DNA from: Pontixanthobacter sp. CEM42
GTDB taxonomy: Bacteria > Pseudomonadota > Alphaproteobacteria > Sphingomonadales > Sphingomonadaceae
Assembly: GCF_017812015.1 (NCBI RefSeq)
Contig: NZ_JADQTN010000001.1
Location: 1,900,501-1,964,500, forward strand
DNA length: 64,000 nucleotides
Direction of reading: 5' to 3'
The notes beneath the pieces are model-generated. The model worked only from the letters and a program-made list of their open reading frames with translations. It was not told the DNA's origin and did no database searches. The position numbers were made by a program, and so were the translations under genes. Of the stretch, positions 53,335 to 62,849 are shown in pieces. How positions within the stretch are numbered: position 1 is the stretch's first letter; each line of letters begins with the position of its first letter.

Positions 53335-54621
53335 TCACTCGCCCGAACGCGGCTGGTCAATCAAGTCTAGGGCATCATATACAGCGCGCCGGAACTTGGC
53401 CTGCGCGGCGAGATCAAAGGGCATGACTTGCGTGTAAAACACCACTGTTAGATCGTTTTTAGGATCCACCCAAAACAGTAGACTTGCCGCTCCATCCCAG
53501 AAAAACTCTCCTGTCACGCCATAGGGTTCGTCAGCGCTGGTGGGCGGTGCAATGCGCACCGCAAAGTCCAGACCGAAGCCGACTTGCCCTTTTGTTGGAA
53601 GGAAATCACGCTCCCTCAGTCCGGCCGGCAAATGATCACGAGACATCAGCGCAATCGTCTCCGGTTTCAGGATTTGGACGCCGTCAAGTGTCCCCTCGTT
53701 CTGCAGCATTAGAGCAAAGCGCATGTAATCATCGATCGTTGAAATGAGGCCGTGCCCGCCATTGAATTGAACCGGTTTGACAGTCTCGAAACCGTAAACG
53801 TCGGCATCGGGTATCCGGGTAAGGGCACCACTCACATCACGCATATACCCCGCTGCTAGGCGCGGTTTGGCGGTGGCCGGTACAAAATATCCGGTGTCCG
53901 ACATGCCCAGCGGTTTCAGCACGCGTTCGGTAACAATGTCTTCGTAACTCTGCCCTGTGACCGCTTCTGCCAAGCGTGCTTGGACATCGACCGACGCACC
54001 ATAGCGCCACTCTTCGCCCGGGTGGCAGAATAGCGGAGTTGCGGCCAGATCAGCACTCATCTGTGCCAGCGGTTTAGAGCGGTCGAAAACATCGGCTTCG
54101 TCCATCAATATAGCCACAGGATGATCGCTCCAGCCATATCCGAGACATGATGTATGCCGGAAGATATCGATCACTTTGATCGGGCGGCGCGGGGCCTCAA
54201 CAATAGGCTGACCATCAGAACCAGTTCCCGCAAAAACCTGAACATCGGCATATTCTGGAAGGTATTTCGCCAGCGGTTCATGCAGGTCAAACAGCCCGTC
54301 TTCGTACAACGACATCAAGGTGACGCCGGTGATAGGCTTGGTCATTGAATAGAGGGTCGCCAGCGTGTCACGCCGCCAAGGACGACCGGCTTCACGGTCG
54401 GCGAAACCGACAGATCGAAAGTAGATTTCCTGATCAGCTCTATAGACTAGAGCTGACACACCGTTGACCGAGCCGCTGTCGACCAGCTCCGACAGTACCG
54501 CGTCAATCTTGCCTGCATCAATAGGTGTTTTTTGCGTTTCACCGCGCACAGCCACGGCAGAACTCATCAACATCACAATCGGCAAGCATAGCATTAACCC
54601 GGCGCGTGCAGTCCATGCCAT
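53335..54621 (-). CDS. Serine hydrolase, class C beta-lactamase fold (esterase/transpeptidase family)
   Basis: 428 residues with signal peptide (about 1-27). Catalytic SxxK in LYSMTKPITGV (about 92-95), YGAS in EWRYGASVDV (the YxN position, about 208) and HGLIS/GGHG near the C-terminus. A conserved SCLGYG follows. The Asn of YxN is replaced by Ser, as in esterase members, so beta-lactamase activity is doubtful. Periplasmic or secreted hydrolase of unknown substrate. Confidence 0.88.
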   Translation of the reverse strand: MAWTARAGLMLCLPIVMLMSSAVAVRGETQKTPIDAGKIDAVLSELVDSGSVNGVSALVYRADQEIYFRSVGFADREAGRPWRRDTLATLYSMTKPITGVTLMSLYEDGLFDLHEPLAKYLPEYADVQVFAGTGSDGQPIVEAPRRPIKVIDIFRHTSCLGYGWSDHPVAILMDEADVFDRSKPLAQMSADLAATPLFCHPGEEWRYGASVDVQARLAEAVTGQSYEDIVTERVLKPLGMSDTGYFVPATAKPRLAAGYMRDVSGALTRIPDADVYGFETVKPVQFNGGHGLISTIDDYMRFALMLQNEGTLDGVQILKPETIALMSRDHLPAGLRERDFLPTKGQVGFGLDFAVRIAPPTSADEPYGVTGEFFWDGAASLLFWVDPKNDLTVVFYTQVMPFDLAAQAKFRRAVYDALDLIDQPRSGE

Positions 54622-54701
54622 AAAACTCTCCTATTGAACCTCGATATCAGATTTGACAACGAAGGACAATAAACGGGTACTACAGGGTTAGTTGTTCTAT
54701 C

Positions 54702-55139
54702 TCAGGGGCTTGGATCGCCCGTAAACGGCTTCGCATCGGTCCAACCGCACCCTTGCAAAGTGCTGTCGCCGATCCGGACGATGACCACATAGGGATAGGT
54801 CCAGTCGGACATACCATCGCTACAATCACCTGGCGTGGCGGCCAGATCGAATGCGCTATCGTTATACTGTCCGCTGAAACTGACACCGTTCAAACCTGCA
54901 AAGCGTTTGACCGCTATCACTTGTCCATCGGGATCTTCGGGCGTGTCAAAACGGAGCTGGTCACCCGTCACTTCTCCGCCCCAAAAGGGCTCGGTGCCGC
55001 TGAAATTGAGCGTATCTTCGGCACCGATTTCGGTGAAGGTTTCGGCAGTATCGGCAGTGACCGTTCCCGGTTCAGCATTTCCCTGACATCCGGTGAGCAA
55101 GATGGCGGTAGTACCGATTAACAAATTTCTGATAATCAT
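54702..55139 (-). CDS. Lipoprotein of unknown function
   Basis: 145 residues. Lipobox LTGC (Cys about 18); mature part FSGTEPFWGGEVTGDQLRFDTPED...ATPGDCSDGMSDWTYPYVVIVRIGDSTLQGCGW, which resembles COG3650-type membrane-associated domains. Two cysteines could be paired. Starts two bases after the BLUF stop, so it is probably cotranscribed with it. Confidence 0.78.
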   Translation of the reverse strand: MIIRNLLIGTTAILLTGCQGNAEPGTVTADTAETFTEIGAEDTLNFSGTEPFWGGEVTGDQLRFDTPEDPDGQVIAVKRFAGLNGVSFSGQYNDSAFDLAATPGDCSDGMSDWTYPYVVIVRIGDSTLQGCGWTDAKPFTGDPSP

Positions 55140-55141
55140 CG

Positions 55142-55552
55142 CTAAGCTCCTGCGGTATTGCGAACCATTGAGCCAAAGCTCGTGAACAGCATCTTTGTTT
55201 CGGGTCGGAACTCTTTGGGAAGCGATTCCGTCAGTTCCTTCGCGCTACCTGCCTTGGTGCACGGTACAACAAATGTACGCATCGACCAATCAGGGCATTC
55301 GCGCGTAGTTTTGTCCTCTCGCCGGATGATCGCCAGATCGCGATGCCTTGCATCGAGCGATACTTTCTCGATCAGCTCGTCGATCACATCGCGGCGCCCC
55401 TCAAGAAGCTGCATAAAGTGCTGTCCATTATATGCCAGCATGCCCGTAACACCGGCGAGGGCATTGTTGGTCGCAGCGGCATCGGCCAATGCATCGACGT
55501 CTTCGCGCTTTACCCCGTCTGCAACGGTGCTCACATAGATCAGCGAATGCAT
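55142..55552 (-). CDS. BLUF-domain blue-light sensor
   Basis: 136 residues. MHSLIYVSTV (flavin Tyr about 6), NNALAGVTGMLAYNGQHFMQLLEG (Asn and Gln of the photocycle about 29 and 47), RDLAIIRRED and CPDWSMR with the Trp/Met switch. The FAD-binding domain nearly fills the protein, with about 30 extra residues. Start 55552 is preferred because GGGAGGAG sits 6 bases before it; ATG 55558 is too close to that site. Signal output partner unknown. Confidence 0.92.
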   Translation of the reverse strand: MHSLIYVSTVADGVKREDVDALADAAATNNALAGVTGMLAYNGQHFMQLLEGRRDVIDELIEKVSLDARHRDLAIIRREDKTTRECPDWSMRTFVVPCTKAGSAKELTESLPKEFRPETKMLFTSFGSMVRNTAGA

Positions 55553-55856
55553 CGACATCTCCTCCCCCCTTTTCCTTGCATCAGCTTTCCAACGAAAAGA
55601 CACTAGACGCAATACTGCCAGATATCTTTCTTCGATATTCCAAGCATTTTCAGGTGAATGACCTGCGTTTGACCGTCAATTTTGTTGTGATCGATCCGGC
55701 TTTGTCGCGCTTATACAAGCCAGTGCCACCATGCTGCTGCACAGTCGATAATGTTACCGCTTTGGGCAGGTGGGTGAATTTCAAACTCTCACCCCCTGCC
55801 CAATTTCCCTTCTAGCGACTCTCGACAAAACCCCGTTTGATACGCAGAGCGCAGGG

Positions 55857-56174
55857 ATGAGCACATCAGACGAAGACTATGTCTACGACGAAGCAACCGG
55901 GGAATGGATGCCCGCTTCCGAATTCGCGGCCAAACAGGATGCGGCCGACAGCGCTGATGTCCTGGAAGTGCGCGACGCGGTCGGTAATATCCTTACTGAT
56001 GGTGACCAAGTTACTCTGATAAAGGACCTGACCGTCAAGGGGGCAGGTCAGACCTTGAAGCAGGGAACTGTCATCAAATCCATCCGTTTGACGGGCGACG
56101 ATCAGGAGATTGATTGCAAGTATCCAGGCATCAAGGGTTTGGTGCTACGCGCCGAATTTGTCAGGAAACGATGA
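55857..56174 (+). CDS. PhnA-type C-terminal domain protein
   Basis: 105 residues from ATG 55857: an acidic start MSTSDEDYVYDEATGEWMPASEF, then the KOW-like PhnA_C block (VRDAVGNILTDGDQVTLIKDLTVKGAGQTLKQGTVIKSIRLTGDDQEIDCKYPGIKGLVLRAEFVRK). The N-terminal zinc-ribbon of full PhnA is absent. The link to phosphonate use is weak in the family. Overlaps the lipocalin ORF start by 4 bases. Confidence 0.85.
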   Translation: MSTSDEDYVYDEATGEWMPASEFAAKQDAADSADVLEVRDAVGNILTDGDQVTLIKDLTVKGAGQTLKQGTVIKSIRLTGDDQEIDCKYPGIKGLVLRAEFVRKR

Positions 56175-56728
56175 TGACGAAGAAAATAACGCTCAGCCTA
56201 ACTCTGGCAGTCGCCCTCGCCACCTCCGCTTGCGTGGGCAAGCCAGGACCGGTCGGCAATATCGCCGTTCCGCAGCCCGCCAAGTCGGTCGAGACGAACA
56301 AGTATCTGGGCCGGTGGTACGAATATGGCCGTTACGAAGCACCGTTCCAGAAGGGATGCGAAGCAGTCACCGCAGACTATTCTCTGCGCGATGCCAAAAG
56401 TTCGGGGGCAAAAATCAAAGTCGTCAATTCGTGCCGGAAGGGTAGCGTTGATGGCAAGGCTGACCAATCAACCGGTCGTGCCAAGATCGTTGAAGGGTCC
56501 AATGGCGCAAAGCTCAAAGTCTCGTTTTTTGGCCCATTCTATGGCGATTACTGGGTGCTTGATCGCGGCGAGAACTACGAATGGTCGATCGTCGGCGAAC
56601 CCAGCGGACGCTATCTGTGGATGCTAACGCGCGATGAAAAACCTGACGCCGAACTGCAAGTCATGCTCAAAAACCGAGTGATCGAGCTCGGCTACGACTG
56701 GTCGCTAGTGCGCATAACCAAACATTGA
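56171..56728 (+). CDS. Bacterial lipocalin (Blc-type) lipoprotein
   Basis: 185 residues from ATG 56171 (ATG 56174 next in frame). Lipobox TSAC (Cys about 20). NKYLGRWYEYGRYEAPFQKGCEAVTADYSL is the lipocalin G-x-W block; later YWVLDRGENYEWSIVGEPSGRYLWMLTRD. Outer-membrane lipoprotein that binds lipids. Overlaps the PhnA-type gene by 4 bases. Confidence 0.93.
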   Translation: MMTKKITLSLTLAVALATSACVGKPGPVGNIAVPQPAKSVETNKYLGRWYEYGRYEAPFQKGCEAVTADYSLRDAKSSGAKIKVVNSCRKGSVDGKADQSTGRAKIVEGSNGAKLKVSFFGPFYGDYWVLDRGENYEWSIVGEPSGRYLWMLTRDEKPDAELQVMLKNRVIELGYDWSLVRITKH

Positions 56729-56738
56729 TCGGGCCAGC

Positions 56739-57209
56739 ATGAGAGACAGCCTGCAAATCTTTGTCGATGCCGATGCCTGCCCGGTGAAAGAGGAAATCTA
56801 CAAGGTCGCGGCCCGTCACAAAGTGCCAGTGGTGATCGTCAGCAATTCCCCGTTCCGGATCCCACAAAGCCCACTAGTCAGCCGTGTTGTGGTCAATGAC
56901 AGCTTCGACGCCGCCGATGACTGGATCGCCGAACGCGCGGCATTCGGCATTATCGTCATCACCGCCGACATCCTGCTTGCCGAGCGCTGTGTGAAAGCCA
57001 ATGCACAAGTGCTCGCCTATAATGGCAGACCCTTCACTCAGGATTCCATCGGCAGCGCCATCGCCACCCGTGCGATCATGGCTGATTTGCGGACCGGCAT
57101 GAATGCAGGCGACGGAATTGGCGGCCCACCGCCTTTCAGCAAGCGTGATCGAAGCGAATTTCTTCAGGCACTTGATCAGGTGTTGGTGAAGATGAAACGC
57201 TCCATCTGA
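56739..57209 (+). CDS. YaiI/YqxD family (DUF188) protein
   Basis: 156 residues: IFVDADACPVKEEIYKVAARHKVPVVIVSNS (about 7-38), IVITADILLAERCVKANAQVLAYNGRPF and MAD(L)RTGMNAGD..GGPPPFSKRDRSEFL. PIN-like nuclease fold with Asp residues placed for metal. Third gene of a plus-strand run after PhnA and lipocalin genes. Confidence 0.93.
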   Translation: MRDSLQIFVDADACPVKEEIYKVAARHKVPVVIVSNSPFRIPQSPLVSRVVVNDSFDAADDWIAERAAFGIIVITADILLAERCVKANAQVLAYNGRPFTQDSIGSAIATRAIMADLRTGMNAGDGIGGPPPFSKRDRSEFLQALDQVLVKMKRSI

Positions 57210-57257
57210 AACCCGACCGGACTGGCTGGCCGCTTCGCCACGGGACCAATGCGGCGC

Positions 57258-58190
57258 CTAGCAATATTTGTTGACCGGATTGCCCAAACACAAATTGCGC
57301 TCGTAGCGACGCCAGTTCTCAACATCACGCGAGCTGCTACCGAACGGCGTCGTCGGCGTACGCATCTGGCCGGTCGTCGACGTATATCCATTGTTATTCG
57401 CTTGAGTGCGCCAAGTGGTTGTGCGCTGCGCAGCGGCTTGCCGACGCAAGTCAGCCTCCAGCTTTGCCTGTGCCTGGCGGTTTTCGTAGTCGACGCGGCG
57501 TTTCAGTCGTGCGGCATCTGGGCAGCTTTCCTGCAAACCGGACTCGCACGACATCTTGTGGAATTTGTATGCTCGGCGATGATCCCAATTGGCCTCCAAC
57601 GCCTCCGCCCAAGCCCGGCAGGCGGACCCGGCACCGTAACGCTCGCACAAAGTGCGCGATAGATCATAGGTGATCGCGTTGTGGTAACCCTTCTGGTTCC
57701 GGTAGTAACCCAGCGCTTGCCAGCATGTATTTGGTGACGCGCCCTGCAAGCACACATCGGCCATGACCAAAGCGCGCTTACCCGGATCGGTTGTTTCGAA
57801 ATCATCCCACGGACGGCACAGATCATACATGCCGGCAAAGCAGGATATCCGCGCGAACATATGAGAGATCGGACGCCCGTCTTCTTCAAAACTGGTTGTG
57901 CGGAAGCGCCGATAGCCGATCTCGCAACGGTCCGAGTCACCCGCCATACAGACCTTCATCCAGGTCGTTGCGACATCACGGTCAGTCCGTCCAAACAGTC
58001 CTGCCGCCAGTTCGACTGCTTTGTGACATGGCGGTTGGTTCTCGAAACTACATGCTTCGAGATTTGACCACCATTGCGCCTTCTTATCCTGCGCTACGGC
58101 ACTGCCAGACGACAGCATAGCTCCGCCAAAGATCAACGGCACGAGCAACAGACGAACCAACCGAGAAATCAAAGTCACGCTCCTATCCAC
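57258..58190 (-). CDS. Cys-rich exported protein, Sel1-like repeats possible
   Basis: 310 residues, signal peptide (AMLSSGSAVAQ, cleavage about 34). Twelve or more Cys spaced like helical repeats (EACSFENQPPCHKAVELAAGLF, CMAGDSDRCEIGY, CFAGMYDLCRPW, CLQGASPNTCWQALGYY, CESGLQESCPDAARL). These resemble Sel1/HcpA repeats with paired Cys. A Gln/Thr-rich tail follows. Function unknown. 17 bases behind the next upstream gene on the same strand. Confidence 0.75.
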   Translation of the reverse strand: MDRSVTLISRLVRLLLVPLIFGGAMLSSGSAVAQDKKAQWWSNLEACSFENQPPCHKAVELAAGLFGRTDRDVATTWMKVCMAGDSDRCEIGYRRFRTTSFEEDGRPISHMFARISCFAGMYDLCRPWDDFETTDPGKRALVMADVCLQGASPNTCWQALGYYRNQKGYHNAITYDLSRTLCERYGAGSACRAWAEALEANWDHRRAYKFHKMSCESGLQESCPDAARLKRRVDYENRQAQAKLEADLRRQAAAQRTTTWRTQANNNGYTSTTGQMRTPTTPFGSSSRDVENWRRYERNLCLGNPVNKYC

Positions 58191-58207
58191 GCTTCCCTGT
58201 GTGCCAA

Positions 58208-58714
58208 TCAGCTATTGTCGTCAGAGCATTTTTCCATCGCATTGTAGACGGCGCCTTTGCCCTCCCATGTGAAGGGGCCGTAGCTATTGCCATCAATCTC
58301 GACTGTGAAAGAGCTGGCGTCCGCAAAGCCTTCATACATCACATCGGAAGCCTCACCAGCGCCCCAGCCGCCCCAGACATATTCGCGGAAACTGCCGGTA
58401 TTGTAGCCGCCCGAACGCGATGGAGCGCTTGTGCCACTATCAAACTTCACGGTCATGGGATGGTTGGTCTCATTGTCTTCGCCACGAAATTTGCTGACGA
58501 ACGGTCCCGTCATCCGAAGCGCCAGATTGCCATCGCGCAAGCGGTTGGAAACTTCCGCGCGGATACGCTCGCCATCGTTATCTTTGCCAAATACGCTGAT
58601 CCGGCAGACGCCGCTACCATATTCCGCTGCCAGTCCCGATGAATCCGCCTGCGGTCCTTCGACCAGCGTGACGCCCTGCAACGCCACCAGACTAGCTGCC
58701 AATACGATACTCAT
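58208..58714 (-). CDS. Exported protein of unknown function
   Basis: 168 residues. A short N-terminal hydrophobic segment (MSIVLAASLVALQGVTL) could be a signal. Two Cys (VCRISVFG, EKCSDDNS), beta-rich body (FRGEDNETNHPMTVKFDSG, SFTVEIDGNSYGPFTW). No family recognised. Encoded before the Cys-rich exported protein and possibly cotranscribed. Confidence 0.65.
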   Translation of the reverse strand: MSIVLAASLVALQGVTLVEGPQADSSGLAAEYGSGVCRISVFGKDNDGERIRAEVSNRLRDGNLALRMTGPFVSKFRGEDNETNHPMTVKFDSGTSAPSRSGGYNTGSFREYVWGGWGAGEASDVMYEGFADASSFTVEIDGNSYGPFTWEGKGAVYNAMEKCSDDNS

Positions 58715-58820
58715 TTCGTGATCCCCATTAGTTTACGTCCAATGAGGGGCAGCTAGCACGATCTCCATCGCACCAGTTTGTAAAGAAACGACAATTTTCG
58801 CTCAAGCAAGAAAGATATCG

Positions 58821-60410
58821 CTATCCGTGAATGATCTGGTTCTCACTCCAAGTCGCCGACCACACCGCTGCACTGTTGTCGACCTCGTAGAAGCTCTCCG
58901 TATAACCGCCATCTGCTCTCAGTTCGACCACTGCATAGCCATTCTTGACCCGCGTTCGCGCACCATTTGACGGGTCGCCATTGGGCGCTTTGGGATCGGG
59001 CGTATTGGCGAAATAATCGACATTGCCAATCGGCTGGCCCGAACTGTTTTCCAGTCCCCATGCGTGGCCAAATGGAATAGATCCGTGCCCGCAGCAACGG
59101 CCCTTGGTGATGCTGATCCGCTGGCGGTTCGCCGTATTGAGTTTGTTATAGGCAATCCCGTTATGCAGGTGCCCCCAATACCAAACCGAAGGCGCAATGC
59201 CGAGCGCATCGGTCACTTGGGTGTATAGCAAATTGGTGTTCGCCCCTGTCAGATCGCAAGCCGTATGGTGGGTCATAACCATAATCGGCCCGTCATGCCC
59301 CTTAAACTGCGATACCCAATCGATCTGCTTGGTGTAGGCCGGTGACCCGATAGCGCCTTCCATATAAAAGTGGTGCGGCTTCTCCGCCGTGGCATTGCCC
59401 TGATCCGAATAATAAGCGGAATCGAGCCCGAGAATGAGCCATTTGCCATAGGTCATCGCAAAATAGCTAAGCTTGTCCTGCAGTCCGAACTTGCCACTCT
59501 GGTCTAGCGCGGTTTTGTAATACCCCTCCGCTGCGCCATACATCTCGTGATTGGAATTGAGCGTGTAGCTCTTGCTTGCCCATTCCTGCGGCCACAGATC
59601 GGTGAAGTTCTCGCCTTCCTCATTTGCGGGCGCGCGCAATGCACCGGTCCCGGCATAATAGGCATCGCCCAGATGGATGACACGATCCATTGCAGGTGCT
59701 GCGGTGCTGGTCATATCGCCTAGCACGCGGATCGCAGGACATACTTCGCCGTTGGTCTCATAATATTTGCCGGTTCCCCAATCGCCGACGATACCGAGCG
59801 AAAGCGTTTTCGCGGTACTCGTGCTATCTGGATTGATGGCAATTGCGGCCGGCAAGTGCGGCTGCGACCCGGTACGGAAATCCTCAACCAGATGGGGGAA
59901 CGCCAGATTGACGGCATAGTTGATCGCCGAGATAACCCAGCGATAATCGAGCTGCTCATACTTCCCGAGGCCGATCATCGTGCCATCGGTCCACCCAACA
60001 CCGCCATCACCAATTGCAGCCAGTACCGCATCATACTCACATGTGGTGATCTTGGTCGGTGGCGCCATTTGCTGGAAGCAATGGAAGACCTCTTGCAGCA
60101 ATTTATGATCGGCAAGCAGATCGGTCAGTTCGGACGGCGGATTGTGTATCCAATAGAGGATGAAACCGAACTCGATGCTGCCTTCCGCCGGATCAGCGGG
60201 AGGATTCGATGGATCTTTGATAAAGTCGAATAGCGCGATCATCTGCTGCTCATCCTCCTGCAGATGCGCAAAGAACGCCTCGAGCGCAGGAATTTTGATC
60301 CAACTGCAATCGAGCAGACTATTTTCTAGAATATCCAGCAATCCCTTAGAATTACTTTCACCAGATCCGTTGCTATCATCACTCACGATCATCACCTTCC
60401 ATTGTTTCAA
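58821..60410 (-). CDS. Calcineurin-like metallophosphoesterase with an N-terminal extension
   Basis: 529 residues. After about 200 helical residues of unknown type, metal ligands: GIVGDWGTG (about 207), VIHLGDAYYAG (about 243), LNSNHEMYG (about 285), MTHHTACD (about 382) and WGHLHNGIAY (about 414). No signal peptide is visible, so it is likely cytoplasmic. Start uncertain: ATG 60410, ATG 60392 or GTG 60386; the GTG has GGAAGG at 8 bases. Substrate unknown. Confidence 0.87.
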   Translation of the reverse strand: MKQWKVMIVSDDSNGSGESNSKGLLDILENSLLDCSWIKIPALEAFFAHLQEDEQQMIALFDFIKDPSNPPADPAEGSIEFGFILYWIHNPPSELTDLLADHKLLQEVFHCFQQMAPPTKITTCEYDAVLAAIGDGGVGWTDGTMIGLGKYEQLDYRWVISAINYAVNLAFPHLVEDFRTGSQPHLPAAIAINPDSTSTAKTLSLGIVGDWGTGKYYETNGEVCPAIRVLGDMTSTAAPAMDRVIHLGDAYYAGTGALRAPANEEGENFTDLWPQEWASKSYTLNSNHEMYGAAEGYYKTALDQSGKFGLQDKLSYFAMTYGKWLILGLDSAYYSDQGNATAEKPHHFYMEGAIGSPAYTKQIDWVSQFKGHDGPIMVMTHHTACDLTGANTNLLYTQVTDALGIAPSVWYWGHLHNGIAYNKLNTANRQRISITKGRCCGHGSIPFGHAWGLENSSGQPIGNVDYFANTPDPKAPNGDPSNGARTRVKNGYAVVELRADGGYTESFYEVDNSAAVWSATWSENQIIHG

Positions 60411-60491
60411 TAGGAAGATAGTACTTATTGCATTCTAGGTTTTGATTGGATGATAGCGACATCAATTGAGCCGCTATTGTCGCTAAGCTCG

Positions 60492-62237
60492 CTAGTCCGC
60501 GGCAATATGTTTGCAAGCCGGATCGCTCAGCACATCGCGATCGTCACCTGGCAGAATCAGGCAGGACGGTTCAATCTTGTGCCACAACGGTTCCGAACCA
60601 AAGTGGATATACATCTCGCTCGCAAAGGTTAGCGGATCTTTGTCAGTGTCGATCAGGTCAGGCCCGTATTTGCCGCGCACATCGGCAGGGCGGTACCCCA
60701 TCAAACGCAGCAGGCTAGGGAATATCTGGAAGTGGCTTTTGCTATCGATATTGGTGTTTGCCGCTTGCTGCCAATCGATGTTGGTGGGTTCACTCTCAAG
60801 GACCGCAAGGGGGACTGCGCCCTCCTCGATTACCGCGTTCTTACGGCAGTGGGTGAGAAGTCCGGGACGTTTGCGCTCATGAAACTGCTGGCCATGGTCC
60901 GATGTATACACGATGGTGAACGGCAGTGGGGCATCGGAAGCTCCTTCGTATAATCGGTCGAAGAACCCACCGACCGAGCGGGACACTGTCCGCCGATATG
61001 CTGCTTTATAGCCGCTCCAGCCATTCGGTCCGGACGCCTCTTCACCCATCGGGATTGCGCCCGATATGATCGCTGCTCCTTCAGCATCAGGTTCGCGAGC
61101 TCCTTCGACCGGAACGATGTCTTTGAGCGGAAAATGGGCGCCATATTTGTTGATCAGGATAAACTCGGGGACCGCATTGTTCAGCCGTTTCGCCAATGCG
61201 TCTGCAATGTAGAAATCGCGCAGTGACGCATCGATATCCTCGAAATAGACTTCCTCGTCGATCTCCAGCTTCTCGGCATCGGTCATGTAATTTTCGGAGC
61301 GCCCGCCGCGCTGGCCATACATATAGATCGTGCGCATGTCCGCTTGCTTTGCATAGGCCCAGATCGACGGAGCTAGCGCGATATTGCGCTGAAAGTCATC
61401 GCGCTGCGCGCCAAACCGCAAGCCAACATTGGTGCCCATGCTGCAATTGGTCATCGAACTGGCGACGCCAAAATTGGCGACACCCCAAGATCGACCAGTA
61501 TCGAGCAAACCGGATCGCTCGCCATTGGGATTCATCAGATCGAGATAAGGCCCGGCCACGCTCTCATCCACGATCAATACGATATCGCCCGCTGGTGCAG
61601 CGCCGGTGCGCTGCAATGACACCTCCTCGCGCTCTCCAACATGGCCCTGCGCACTTTCATAGCCGTAAAGCACAGCATAGCTGAGCCCCAGCCATGGCGC
61701 TGCGTGGACTTTCACGGCACCTTGCGTCCCGTGGACATTCTTGGTCAGCAAGCCAAACGCGGCGATTGGCAACAAGATCAATCCGGTTTGGACCAACTTG
61801 GCATTGAGCCATTTCGGAGATTTTGGCGGCGCCAGCCCGACGCCAAATAATGCCAGCAATGCCGGCAAGCTCGCCCAGGCAATCGTACCGCCATGCATCG
61901 CATACATATCGGGCAGCGCACTGCGCGCATCCACCATCGTCACAAAATCGAAAAAGCTGATCGCAACGCCCAACACCGCGCCCGCCCCCAGCACAACCGC
62001 CGTCGACAAAGCCAAAGCCACCGCAAGCATCCATCGCGGCGGTGCAAACCGGATATAGGCGGCGGCGAACACCGCCACATACATCAGCCAGAACTTGATC
62101 GGCATCACCGTTACCGACCAGCCGCGGTCCCGCCCGGCATAGATCTCGGTCCAAAAGAACAGATCCGCGGCCAGCAGTGCCAACAGCAAAGCGGGCTTCA
62201 CCACGCTGGATAGGCGCGATTGCGCACGGTCAGTCAT
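60492..62237 (-). CDS. Sulfatase-fold membrane transferase (phosphoethanolamine/phosphoglycerol type)
   Basis: 581 residues from ATG 62237. N-terminal membrane domain of about five helices (about 10-180), then a periplasmic sulfatase-like domain: DIVLIVDESVAGPYLDL (metal Asp/Glu), SSMTNCSMGTN with the nucleophile Thr about 265, INKYGAHFP, and YTSDHGQQFHE. Lacks the Cys/Ser-type formylglycine motif, so a transferase of EptA/LtaS kind fits better than a sulfatase. Modifies envelope lipid or polysaccharide; acceptor unknown. Confidence 0.88.
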   Translation of the reverse strand: MTDRAQSRLSSVVKPALLLALLAADLFFWTEIYAGRDRGWSVTVMPIKFWLMYVAVFAAAYIRFAPPRWMLAVALALSTAVVLGAGAVLGVAISFFDFVTMVDARSALPDMYAMHGGTIAWASLPALLALFGVGLAPPKSPKWLNAKLVQTGLILLPIAAFGLLTKNVHGTQGAVKVHAAPWLGLSYAVLYGYESAQGHVGEREEVSLQRTGAAPAGDIVLIVDESVAGPYLDLMNPNGERSGLLDTGRSWGVANFGVASSMTNCSMGTNVGLRFGAQRDDFQRNIALAPSIWAYAKQADMRTIYMYGQRGGRSENYMTDAEKLEIDEEVYFEDIDASLRDFYIADALAKRLNNAVPEFILINKYGAHFPLKDIVPVEGAREPDAEGAAIISGAIPMGEEASGPNGWSGYKAAYRRTVSRSVGGFFDRLYEGASDAPLPFTIVYTSDHGQQFHERKRPGLLTHCRKNAVIEEGAVPLAVLESEPTNIDWQQAANTNIDSKSHFQIFPSLLRLMGYRPADVRGKYGPDLIDTDKDPLTFASEMYIHFGSEPLWHKIEPSCLILPGDDRDVLSDPACKHIAAD

Positions 62238-62363
62238 GCATTCCGGTTTAGCCAAAAATACCGGCGATGCCACGCATTCCTAACAATCGCTTCACTCTCT
62301 GGCCGGGTACCACGACAGGAGGGCCGCCTTGACACAGCAACTGTGTTAATTCAGTAATACAGC

Positions 62364-62792
62364 ATGAAGCGCAAGCTCGCCATCGTTATCTGCCTCTTGT
62401 TTCTCGCCTCGGGCCTAATCAGGATTGGCGTGAGCCTGCTGATGATCGGGCAAGCAGAAGGCTGGTGGCTGTTTGACGGCGAGGCGGTGGAAGCGCTCGC
62501 AGACACCAAACGCTTCATTGCAGAGGCTGACTCCAATCTGGTCGGCTTCACCCCGCTTACCTATTTCGGATATATCCTGTTTATGGGCGTCACGATCAGC
62601 GTGGGCGCAATCGGCCAGATTTGGCGCAAGCCATGGGGCCTGATGCTGATCTGGATTTACGTGCTGAGCCACGGCGCCCTGTTCGTGAACTTTATGACCG
62701 TGAACCCGAAAGTAGCCTTATGGGGATTGTCGGTGGTGATGATTCTGGTTCTGATCTGGGCCAATCGAGTGCCCGAGGGCGAGACTGCCTAA
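62364..62792 (+). CDS. Small membrane protein, unknown function
   Basis: 142 residues, four hydrophobic segments: IVICLLFLASGLIRIGVSLLMI, FGYILFMGVTISVGAIGQIW, LMLIWIYVLSHGALFVNFM, ALWGLSVVMILVLIWA. A topology of four helices with periplasmic or cytoplasmic polar loops. Not recognised. Divergent from the sulfatase-fold gene. Confidence 0.72.
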   Translation: MKRKLAIVICLLFLASGLIRIGVSLLMIGQAEGWWLFDGEAVEALADTKRFIAEADSNLVGFTPLTYFGYILFMGVTISVGAIGQIWRKPWGLMLIWIYVLSHGALFVNFMTVNPKVALWGLSVVMILVLIWANRVPEGETA

Positions 62793-62827
62793 GCAGACGC
62801 GAACCATGTGCGAGACAAAATCCGGAC

Positions 62828-62849
62828 GAAGGTGACACCGTGTCACTTT
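62828..62849 (+). repeat. Palindrome of the repeat element (L1)
   Basis: GAAGGTGACACCGTGTCACT (start) contains the perfect palindrome GTGACAC-C-GTGTCAC. The copy at 30324-30345 has GTTACAC/GTGTAAC, differing by compensating bases. GGCGGACGGACAGG follows at 62903, inside the gene end. Confidence 0.7.
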
